DNA of 64,000 nucleotides from Azoarcus sp031556475. Its GTDB lineage: Bacteria; Pseudomonadota; Gammaproteobacteria; Burkholderiales; Rhodocyclaceae. The first letter of the stretch is position 1. Each line of letters opens with the position of its first letter. Location: the NCBI GenBank assembly GCA_031556475.1, contig JAVBSY010000074.1, positions 3,975 to 67,974 of the forward strand. The letters are read 5' to 3'. Made by a program: the position numbers and the translations under genes. Positions 17,755 to 24,796 of this stretch are shown piece by piece. Under the pieces are notes generated by a model, which searched no databases, was not told where the DNA came from, and saw nothing but the letters and a program-made list of their open reading frames with translations.

Positions 17755-18066
17755 TTAGGCCGAAATCGCTTCGATACGAAGCTCGGTGTAATTCTGACGA
17801 TGCCCTTGATGCTTCTGGTAGTGCTTGCGCCGGCGCATCTGGAAAATCTTGACTTTGTCGTGACGGCCGTGGGAAACCACGGTGGCCTTCACTGCGGCGC
17901 CGGAAACCACGGGCGTGCCGATTTTCACCGACTCGCCCTCACCGACCATGAGAACCTGATCGATAGTGATTTCGGAACCCACGTCGGCCGGTATCTGTTC
18001 TACCTTGATCTTTTCGCCGGTGCTGACGCGATACTGCTTGCCACCGGTTTTTATCACCGCGTACAT
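17755..18066 (-). CDS. rplU: 50S ribosomal protein L21
   Basis: A 103-aa L21 with MYAVIKTGGKQYRVSTGEKI at the N terminus and the conserved C-terminal KVKIFQMRRRKHYQKHQGHR, which contacts 23S rRNA and L20. It is first in the minus-strand rplU-rpmA-obgE-proB block. Confidence 0.98.
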   Translation of the reverse strand: MYAVIKTGGKQYRVSTGEKIKVEQIPADVGSEITIDQVLMVGEGESVKIGTPVVSGAAVKATVVSHGRHDKVKIFQMRRRKHYQKHQGHRQNYTELRIEAISA

Positions 18067-18291
18067 GGTGCTACTCCAGTTGATGGTTGATGCAACGAAG
18101 AACCCGCGATGTTACTTTCCAGAAAAGAAAAAAGCAATATTAATCAACGGCAAGGAAGCCCGTGAAGGAGAAAACGGCGGATCGGGGCGACGGCTTCGGG
18201 GCTGACATCCCACGCTCGCCTCGTGAATTTGGCAAATAAGACACAATGCGGAAACAGCGCGGACAACGATACGAACACGGGGGAGCAAGGC

Positions 18292-19803
18292 ATGGGCATG
18301 GATAGCGAAGAGGCCGTTCCTGGCCAGCGCGACGCGGATTTTTCCGCCGTCGACAAAGCGCGCGTGGTCGAAACATTGGCGCGCGTGCTGCCGGCGGGCG
18401 CGTTGCTGTTCGAAGCCGAGGATCTGCGCCCGTACGAATGCGACGGCCTGTCCACGTGGCGTGCGATACCGCTGGCGGTGGCGTTGCCGGCCAGCGAGGA
18501 CGAGGTTGCCGCGGTGCTGCGCGCCTGTCATGCGCTGGGTGTTCCGGTCGTGGCGCGCGGCGCCGGCACCGGTTTGTCCGGTGGCGCGCTGCCGCATGCC
18601 CAGGGCGTGTTGCTGTCGCTGGCACGGCTGAACCGCATCGTGCATATCGATGCTCACGCACGTACCGCGGTGGTCCAACCCGGCATGCGCAATCTCGCCA
18701 TCTCCGAGGCTGCCGCCGTGCATGGCCTGTATTACGCACCCGATCCGTCGTCGCAGATCGCCTGCACCATCGGCGGCAACGTCGCGGAAAACTCCGGCGG
18801 CGTGCATTGCCTCAAGTACGGCCTGACCGTCCACAACCTGCTGCACGTGCGCGGCGCCACCATCGACGGCGAAATCGTGGAATTCGGCAGCCATGCGTTG
18901 GATTCGCCCGGTTACGACCTGCTCGCCCTCGTGACGGGTTCGGAAGGCATGCTGGCGGTCGTCACCGAAGTCACCGTGCGGCTCAACCCCAAACCGCAGC
19001 TTGCCCAGTGCGTACTCGCCGCGTTCGACGATGTCGTGCGCGCAGGCAATGCGGTCGCGGCGATCATCGCCGCCGGCATCGTTCCCGCCGGTCTCGAAAT
19101 GATGGACCAGCCCGCCACCGCGGCAGTGGAGGAATTCGTCCACGCCGGCTACCCCTTGGACGCGAAGGCCATTCTGCTGTGCGAATCCGACGGCACGCCG
19201 GAGGAAGTGGCGGAAGAAATCGGCCGCATGCGCACCGTGCTGGAAGCAAGCGGCGCAACCGAAGTCCGCGTCTCGCGCGACGAAGCCGAACGGCTGCGCT
19301 TCTGGGCCGGACGCAAGGCCGCCTTTCCCGCCGCCGGGCGCATCTCGCCCGACTATTACTGCATGGACGGCACGATTCCGCGCAAGCGCCTGGGCGAAAT
19401 GCTGACTGCGATCCAGGACATGGAACAGCGCCATAATCTGCGCTGCATCAACGTCTTCCACGCCGGCGACGGCAACCTGCATCCGTTGATCCTGTTCGAT
19501 GCCAACCTCCCGGGCGAACAGGCGCGCGCGGAAGCCTTCGGCGCCGAAATCCTCGAACTGTCGGTGGCGCTGGGCGGCACCATCACCGGCGAGCACGGTG
19601 TCGGCATCGAGAAGATCAACCAGATGTGCTCCCAGTTCGGCGCCGCCGAGCGCGCCCAGTTCTTCCGTGTCAAGGCGGCGTTCGATCCACCTGGGCTGCT
19701 CAATCCCGGCAAGGCCATCCCGACCCTGCACCGCTGCGCGGAATACGGACGCATGCACGTGCATGGCGGCGCCCTGCCCCATCCCGAATTGCCGCGTTTC
19801 TGA
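18292..19803 (+). CDS. glcD: Glycolate oxidase subunit GlcD (FAD-linked)
   Basis: A 503-aa FAD-binding subunit. The FAD-binding PCMH domain includes VVARGAGTGLSGGALP and PDPSSQIACTIGGNVAENSG (about residues 80-180). The FAD-linked oxidase C-terminal domain includes FHAGDGNLHPLILFD and GEHGVGIEK. With GlcE and GlcF it oxidises glycolate to glyoxylate and passes electrons to the respiratory chain. The ATG at 18292 is chosen because GGGGGAGCAAGG precedes it; an ATG at 18223 would add 23 residues with no family match. The glcD-(small ORF)-glcE-glcF order makes an operon. Confidence 0.95.
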   Translation: MGMDSEEAVPGQRDADFSAVDKARVVETLARVLPAGALLFEAEDLRPYECDGLSTWRAIPLAVALPASEDEVAAVLRACHALGVPVVARGAGTGLSGGALPHAQGVLLSLARLNRIVHIDAHARTAVVQPGMRNLAISEAAAVHGLYYAPDPSSQIACTIGGNVAENSGGVHCLKYGLTVHNLLHVRGATIDGEIVEFGSHALDSPGYDLLALVTGSEGMLAVVTEVTVRLNPKPQLAQCVLAAFDDVVRAGNAVAAIIAAGIVPAGLEMMDQPATAAVEEFVHAGYPLDAKAILLCESDGTPEEVAEEIGRMRTVLEASGATEVRVSRDEAERLRFWAGRKAAFPAAGRISPDYYCMDGTIPRKRLGEMLTAIQDMEQRHNLRCINVFHAGDGNLHPLILFDANLPGEQARAEAFGAEILELSVALGGTITGEHGVGIEKINQMCSQFGAAERAQFFRVKAAFDPPGLLNPGKAIPTLHRCAEYGRMHVHGGALPHPELPRF

Positions 19804-19811
19804 CGGCGACG

Positions 19812-19967
19812 ATGGACAAGGGCTGGATTCAATTCCTGCTCGTGGCGGTGCCGGTGCTGTCGCTCGTCGGCTCTTGGCTCGCGCTGCGCACGCTGGACGG
19901 ATCGAAGCGGCGGCCCCCCAAGACATCCGGGCAGGCTGCCCGGCACGACGAGGCAGAAAAACCATGA
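19812..19967 (+). CDS. Small single-pass membrane protein within the glc operon
   Basis: A 51-aa frame starting MDKGWIQFLLVAVPVLSLVG. One hydrophobic helix (about residues 6-25) is followed by a basic, polar tail. It begins 8 nt after glcD and its TGA stop overlaps the glcE ATG in an ATGA arrangement, which suggests real translation and coupling. It is not a known glycolate oxidase subunit and I do not recognise it. It could anchor the otherwise soluble GlcDEF complex to the inner membrane; that is inference from position and topology. Confidence 0.6.
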   Translation: MDKGWIQFLLVAVPVLSLVGSWLALRTLDGSKRRPPKTSGQAARHDEAEKP

Positions 19968-21034
19968 GCGATCTCGTTCCCGCTTGGGCCGGGCGCATTC
20001 GCGCCGCCGCCGCTACGGGCACACCACTGACCATACGTGGCGGCGGCAGCAAGAATTTCTACGGCCGTGCGGTGGATGCGGAAATTTTCGACGTTTCCGC
20101 CAATACTGGCATCGTCGCTTACGAGCCGACCGAACTGGTCGTCACCGTACGTGGCGGCACCCGGCTCGCCGATCTGGAAACCCTGCTCGACGGCGAACGC
20201 CAGTTCCTCGCCTTCGAGCCGCCGCATTTCGGCCCCACCGCCACGGTGGCCGGCTGCGTTGCCGCCGGCTTGTCCGGTCCGCGCCGCGCCGCCGCCGGTG
20301 CCGTGCGCGACTTCGTTCTCGGGGTGAAAATGCTCGATGGTCGTGGCGACGTGCTGTCCTTCGGCGGCCAGGTGATGAAAAACGTCGCCGGCTACGACGT
20401 TTCGCGCCTGATCGCCGGCAGCCTCGGCACGCTCGGCATCATCCTCGAACTGTCACTCAAAGTCCTGCCGCGCCCGACAGCCGAAACCACGTTGCGCTTC
20501 GAATTCGACGAAGCCGAGGCAATCAGGCGCATCAACGACTGGAGCGGCCAGCCACTACCCCTTTCCGCTTCGGCCTGGAGCACCGGCGTGCTCACGCTGC
20601 GCCTTTCCGGCGCGGATGCCGCGGTGCGGGCGGCAACAGCCCGGCTTGGCGGCGAGCGCATCGGCGCCGAAACCGCCGCCGCATTTTGGTCCGGTTTGCG
20701 CGAACAAACGGCGGACTGGTTCAGCGCCGACACCGGCACACCGCTGTGGCGCGTCGCACTGCCTGGCTCGGCTCCGCCGCTCAAGCTGCCAGGCCGGCAA
20801 CTGATCGAATGGGGCGGCGCGCTGCGCTGGCTCGCCAGCGACGCCCCCGCTGCCGACATCCGCCGCCGCGCGGCCATGCTCGGCGGCCATGCCACGCTGT
20901 TTCGCGGCGGCGAACGCACGGGCGAAGTCTTCACTCCGCTATCCGCACCGCTGCTGGCGATCCACCACCGCCTCAAAAACGCATTCGACCCCGCCGGCAT
21001 CCTCAATCCCGGCCGGCTTTACCCCGAATTCTGA
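19964..21034 (+). CDS. glcE: Glycolate oxidase subunit GlcE (FAD-binding)
   Basis: A 356-aa protein with one PCMH-type FAD-binding domain: TIRGGGSKNFYGRAVDAE at about residues 23-40, PPHFGPTATVAGCVAAGLSG near 90, and GGQVMKNVAGYDVSRLIAG near 135. It is shorter than GlcD and ends with the FDPAGILNPGRLYPEF tail typical of GlcE. The ATG overlaps the stop of the preceding 51-codon gene. It functions with GlcD and GlcF. Confidence 0.95.
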   Translation: MSDLVPAWAGRIRAAAATGTPLTIRGGGSKNFYGRAVDAEIFDVSANTGIVAYEPTELVVTVRGGTRLADLETLLDGERQFLAFEPPHFGPTATVAGCVAAGLSGPRRAAAGAVRDFVLGVKMLDGRGDVLSFGGQVMKNVAGYDVSRLIAGSLGTLGIILELSLKVLPRPTAETTLRFEFDEAEAIRRINDWSGQPLPLSASAWSTGVLTLRLSGADAAVRAATARLGGERIGAETAAAFWSGLREQTADWFSADTGTPLWRVALPGSAPPLKLPGRQLIEWGGALRWLASDAPAADIRRRAAMLGGHATLFRGGERTGEVFTPLSAPLLAIHHRLKNAFDPAGILNPGRLYPEF

Positions 21035-21049
21035 AAACAGGCTCCGAGC

Positions 21050-22297
21050 ATGCAAACGCAACTCGCCGATTTCATCCGCGATACCGACGAAGGCCGCGAA
21101 GCCGACAGCATCCTGCGCAAATGCGTGCATTGCGGCTTTTGCACCGCCACCTGTCCGACCTACCAGTTGCTCGGCGACGAACTCGACGGCCCCCGCGGGC
21201 GCATCTACCTGATCAAGCAAATGCTGGAAGGACAGGCAGCAAGCGAAAAAACACGCCTGCACCTGGACCGCTGCCTGACTTGCCGCGCCTGCGAAACCAC
21301 CTGTCCGTCGGGTGTCGCCTACGGCCGCCTGATCGATATCGGCCGCCATGTCGTCGACGGCAAGGTACCCCGGCACGGCGGCGAGCGCGCATTACGCTGG
21401 GTACTGCGTGAATTCGTGCCGCGCGCGGGCCTGTTCTCCACGGCCATGAAGGCGGGGCGCATGGTGCGCGGCATCCTGCCGGCACCGCTGCGGGACAAAG
21501 TGCCGCCATCGCGCCCTGCCGGCCCATGGCCGCGCGCACGGCACACGCGCCGAATGCTGGCGCTGGCCGGCTGCGTGCAACCGGCCATGGCGCCCCCGAT
21601 CAATGCCGCTGCCGCACGCGTGCTCGATGCGCTGGGCATCTCGCTGGTGGAAATGGCGGGTGCCGGTTGCTGCGGCGCGGTGCGATTCCACCTGGACGAC
21701 CACGACGGCGCCAGAAATGATGCCCGCCGCAATATCGACGCCTGGTGGCCTGCAATCGAGCGCGGCGAAATCGAGGCCATCGCCCTGACCGCCTCGGGCT
21801 GCGGCGTACAAATCAAGGATTACGGCCACCTGCTGCGCAACGACCCGATGTATGCGGGCAAAGCGGAACGAATCGCGGCGATGGCGCGCGATATCGGCGA
21901 GATCGCCGCCGCCGGGGCCGACACGCTCGCTGCGCTGTTGAAGGACAAACCGGGAACGCCGCCAGCGATCGCCTGGCACGCGCCATGCACACTGCAGCAC
22001 GGCATGAAGGTACGCGATACCGTCGAAAAGCTGCTCGACGCCGCCGGCTTCCGCCTGACGCCGGTGCGCGATGCGCACCTGTGCTGCGGATCGTCCGGCA
22101 CCTACTCGATCCTGCAACCGGAACTCTCCGCGCGCCTGCGCGAAAACAAGCTTGCCGCACTGGGCGAGGGAAGCCCGGCGCTGATCGCCTCGGCCAACAT
22201 CGGCTGCATTTCCCACTTGCAGGCCGGCACGGCAACGCCGGTGCGGCACTGGATCGAATTGATCGATGCACGCCTGAACGGTTTTTCACTTTTTTAA
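21050..22297 (+). CDS. glcF: Glycolate oxidase iron-sulfur subunit GlcF
   Basis: A 415-aa protein carrying two ferredoxin-like 4Fe-4S motifs, CVHCGFCTATCP (about residues 24-35) and CLTCRACETTCP (about 74-85). Two CCG domains follow (GAGCCGAVRFHL and HLCCGSSGTYS) that bind a further cofactor in heterodisulfide-reductase-like subunits. It transfers electrons from GlcD/GlcE towards quinone. It begins 15 nt after glcE and is the last gene of the operon. Confidence 0.96.
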   Translation: MQTQLADFIRDTDEGREADSILRKCVHCGFCTATCPTYQLLGDELDGPRGRIYLIKQMLEGQAASEKTRLHLDRCLTCRACETTCPSGVAYGRLIDIGRHVVDGKVPRHGGERALRWVLREFVPRAGLFSTAMKAGRMVRGILPAPLRDKVPPSRPAGPWPRARHTRRMLALAGCVQPAMAPPINAAAARVLDALGISLVEMAGAGCCGAVRFHLDDHDGARNDARRNIDAWWPAIERGEIEAIALTASGCGVQIKDYGHLLRNDPMYAGKAERIAAMARDIGEIAAAGADTLAALLKDKPGTPPAIAWHAPCTLQHGMKVRDTVEKLLDAAGFRLTPVRDAHLCCGSSGTYSILQPELSARLRENKLAALGEGSPALIASANIGCISHLQAGTATPVRHWIELIDARLNGFSLF

Positions 22298-22373
22298 CAA
22301 GACCAAGCGTGACATATGTCACACCCACGCCACACAGACGAACACACTTTGTCCTACGGGGGGTGGCGGTTGC

Positions 22374-22397
22374 TATGATTGCGGTCGCCCCCCCCCC
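22374..22397 (+). promoter_or_regulatory. Possible promoter -10 followed by a 10-C tract in the PP2C gene leader
   Basis: TATGAT at 22374-22379 is a good -10 element, with TTGTCC about 19 bp upstream as a poor-spacing -35. It is followed at 22388-22397 by ten consecutive C residues, 17 nt before the PP2C start codon. The tract lies in the untranslated leader, where length variation could change expression. Confidence 0.35.
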
Positions 22398-22414
22398 TTT
22401 TCCCGTAGCACCCC

Positions 22415-23203
22415 ATGCCTCTTTCCGTCGAAACCTGTGTCGCGCGGCACATTGGCGATCGCCAAGAGCAACAGGACCGCGTCGCGCTGTTTGCCCACCC
22501 GATCCGCAATGGCACGCTGCTCGCCGTGCTGGCCGACGGAATGGGCGGCCATTCCGGTGGCGCCATGGCGGCGGAACAGGTACTGATCAAGGCGAAGCAG
22601 AACTTCGACGCTTTCGCACCCCGCAGTGAAACACCACGGGGTTTGCTCGAAAGCATCGTCAACGAAGCCCATCTGGTGATCAAACTCACCCGCTTCACCA
22701 GCGAGCAGGATCCGCACAGCACAGCGGTCGTGTTCCTGCTGCACGCGGGAGAAGCTGTTTGGGCGCACTGCGGCGATTCCCGCCTTTACCACTTTCGCGG
22801 CGTCGAAACGGTACGACGCAGCCAGGATCATTCCCTGGTCGGTGAGTTGCAACGCAAGGGCAGGCTGGATGAAGCCGGCGCGCTCAATCACCCGCAGCGC
22901 AACGTGCTGCTGCACTGCCTGGGCAGCGAGCGCGAACCACGCATCGAACACGGCGGCGTCCCCGCCCTGCACGCGGGCGACAGCTTCCTGCTGTGCTCGG
23001 ACGGCCTGTGGGGGTATTTCACCGACAGCGAACTGGCCACCACGGTCCACACGAACACGGCGCGTGAAGCGGCGCAGTTCCTGATCGACGAAGCACGCGT
23101 ACGCGCGGCCGGCGGGGGCGACAACATTTCACTCGCCATCATCAAGTTGATCGAAAAAACCGCCGAGGGCGCCACACTTCCGGGAAACGGCACAGGCCAT
23201 TGA
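22415..23203 (+). CDS. PP2C-family serine/threonine protein phosphatase
   Basis: A 262-aa single-domain PPM/PP2C phosphatase. The metal-binding acidic motifs are visible: RQEQQDR near residue 17, LLAVLADGMGGHSGG (about 33-47), LLCSDGLWGYF near 192 and GGGDNISLAII near 230. It removes phosphate from Ser/Thr of partner proteins with Mn/Mg. No Hanks-type kinase is adjacent. It follows the glc operon after a 117-bp gap that seems to hold its own promoter. Confidence 0.93.
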   Translation: MPLSVETCVARHIGDRQEQQDRVALFAHPIRNGTLLAVLADGMGGHSGGAMAAEQVLIKAKQNFDAFAPRSETPRGLLESIVNEAHLVIKLTRFTSEQDPHSTAVVFLLHAGEAVWAHCGDSRLYHFRGVETVRRSQDHSLVGELQRKGRLDEAGALNHPQRNVLLHCLGSEREPRIEHGGVPALHAGDSFLLCSDGLWGYFTDSELATTVHTNTAREAAQFLIDEARVRAAGGGDNISLAIIKLIEKTAEGATLPGNGTGH

Positions 23204-23233
23204 TTTTCCCGAGAGCCTGGCCCGGCTGACCTG

Positions 23234-24295
23234 ATGGCCCTCGATCGGTATACCTCGGCCATCGCGGCAGTGATGCGCTCGCTGGGCCGCATTGTCCTGC
23301 TTTTCGCCTTTGCCGCCTTCGGGCTCTGGTTTGTGACCACGCAGCCCTTCGTGCGCCCGCACCGTTCCCAGCCACCATCCCCCGACGTCGCACGCATGCA
23401 AGAACATGTGCGCCATTTATCCGAAACGCTCTATCCGCGCAGTTTCGACCGCCCGGCGACGCTGGCCGCCAGCGCGGCCTACATCCACGAGGCACTGGCC
23501 GCCAGCGGCGCAGCGGTTCGCCGACAAGCGGTGTCCGTCGACGGCACGCGCTTCGACAACATCGTCGCCCGTTTCGGGCCTGCCGATGGGCGGCTGCTCG
23601 TCATCGGCGCCCATTACGACTCTTACGGCAATGCGTTCGCCGCCGAACAGGCACGCCAAGCCTTCAACCGGCAGACGCACACGCCCGGCGCCGACGATAA
23701 CGCCAGCGGTGTGGCCGGCCTGATCGAACTGGCGCATCTGCTGGCGGCACACCCACCCGCCCGCACCGTGGAACTGGTTGCCTACACGCTCGAAGAACCG
23801 CCCCACTTCCGTACCGACGACATGGGCAGCGCCTGGCATGCCAGGTCGCTGACCGACGCGAAGCAGCCCATCGAACTGATGATCTCGCTGGAGATGATCG
23901 GCTTCTTCAGCGACGAGCCGAACAGCCAGCAGTACCCCGTGCGCGGCATGGAATGGCTGTACCCGACGCAGGGCAATTTCATCGCCATCGTCTCGCGCCT
24001 GCAGGACTGGTCACCGACCCGGCGCCTGAAGGCGGCAATGCGCGGCGCGGCCGACCTGCCGGTGCACTCCATCAACACCCTGCCCGCCATACCGGGCGTG
24101 GATTTCTCCGACCACCTCAATTACTGGCAGTTCGACATTCCGGCGCTGATGGTCACGGACACGTCGTTCTATCGCAATACCGAATACCACCGTGGCGGTG
24201 ACACCTTCGAGCGGCTCGACTATGCGCGCATGGGGCAGGTCGTGCAGGGCGTTTTTGCGTTCATCCAGGCCGGCGCGACGGAAAAGGGCCATTGA
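23234..24295 (+). CDS. M28 family zinc metallopeptidase, membrane-anchored or secreted
   Basis: A 353-aa peptidase with an N-terminal hydrophobic segment (about residues 18-37) that acts as signal or anchor. The M28 dizinc residues are recognisable: LLVIGAHYDSYG, HTPGADDNASGVAGLIELAH, TLEEPPH and the late DFSDHLNYW histidine. M28 enzymes are aminopeptidases or cyclases acting outside the cytoplasm. It starts 30 nt after the PP2C gene, so cotranscription is likely. The substrate is unknown. Confidence 0.9.
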   Translation: MALDRYTSAIAAVMRSLGRIVLLFAFAAFGLWFVTTQPFVRPHRSQPPSPDVARMQEHVRHLSETLYPRSFDRPATLAASAAYIHEALAASGAAVRRQAVSVDGTRFDNIVARFGPADGRLLVIGAHYDSYGNAFAAEQARQAFNRQTHTPGADDNASGVAGLIELAHLLAAHPPARTVELVAYTLEEPPHFRTDDMGSAWHARSLTDAKQPIELMISLEMIGFFSDEPNSQQYPVRGMEWLYPTQGNFIAIVSRLQDWSPTRRLKAAMRGAADLPVHSINTLPAIPGVDFSDHLNYWQFDIPALMVTDTSFYRNTEYHRGGDTFERLDYARMGQVVQGVFAFIQAGATEKGH

Positions 24296-24419
24296 GCCCA
24301 CCAACGACCGCGCCCGACGCGCTGCGGACGCAAGCACTCAAGAAATCCCACGCAGGGTCGTAAATCAAATTGCCACCCTTTTATTCGATCCGGCGTGTGC
24401 TTCGCCACGTCCAAATCCG

Positions 24420-24770
24420 ATGCGCTTACCGCTCATTCTCCTGCTGCTCCTGTCAGCGCCGTGCGCCGTAGCACAAGCGCCGCAGGCTGGCGGGCAAGCC
24501 GGGGAGACACAGGCCGCGGCCCCCGCGCCACCGTCCGCCACGGATGAAAAGGAGAAAAAAGACGCTGACGATTGGCGCGACACCAGAGGCTACCGTTTCC
24601 CCGCAATCGCCAAGACGGTCGAGGATATGCAATACCTCGCCTACGCCATGCAGCTACGCGAATACTGCGCCAACCGCCGTGTTCCCGACGATTTCGTGCG
24701 CGAACGGCTGAAACGTTTCAGCGCCATGACGGGGCGCGAGGAAAACTGCCGGACCCTGCTCGATTACTGA
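24420..24770 (+). CDS. Small secreted protein of unknown function
   Basis: A 116-aa protein starting MRLPLILLLLLSAPCAVAQA, a clear signal peptide with probable cleavage after AVA. The mature part begins with a low-complexity Ala/Pro/Glu/Lys linker. It continues as a conserved-looking segment (WRDTRGYRFPAIAKTVEDMQ through EENCRTLLDY) with two cysteines (EYCANRR, NCRTL) that could form a disulfide in the periplasm. I do not recognise the family. The ATG at 24420 is chosen because the signal peptide begins there. Confidence 0.7.
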   Translation: MRLPLILLLLLSAPCAVAQAPQAGGQAGETQAAAPAPPSATDEKEKKDADDWRDTRGYRFPAIAKTVEDMQYLAYAMQLREYCANRRVPDDFVRERLKRFSAMTGREENCRTLLDY

Positions 24771-24796
24771 ACGGATCGGCGCTGGATTGGCGTGCT

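Noticed and set aside
18112..20052. A 646-codon minus-strand open frame opposite glcD
   Set aside because: No ribosome binding site, no family pattern, and it fully overlaps glcD, which has all FAD-domain motifs.
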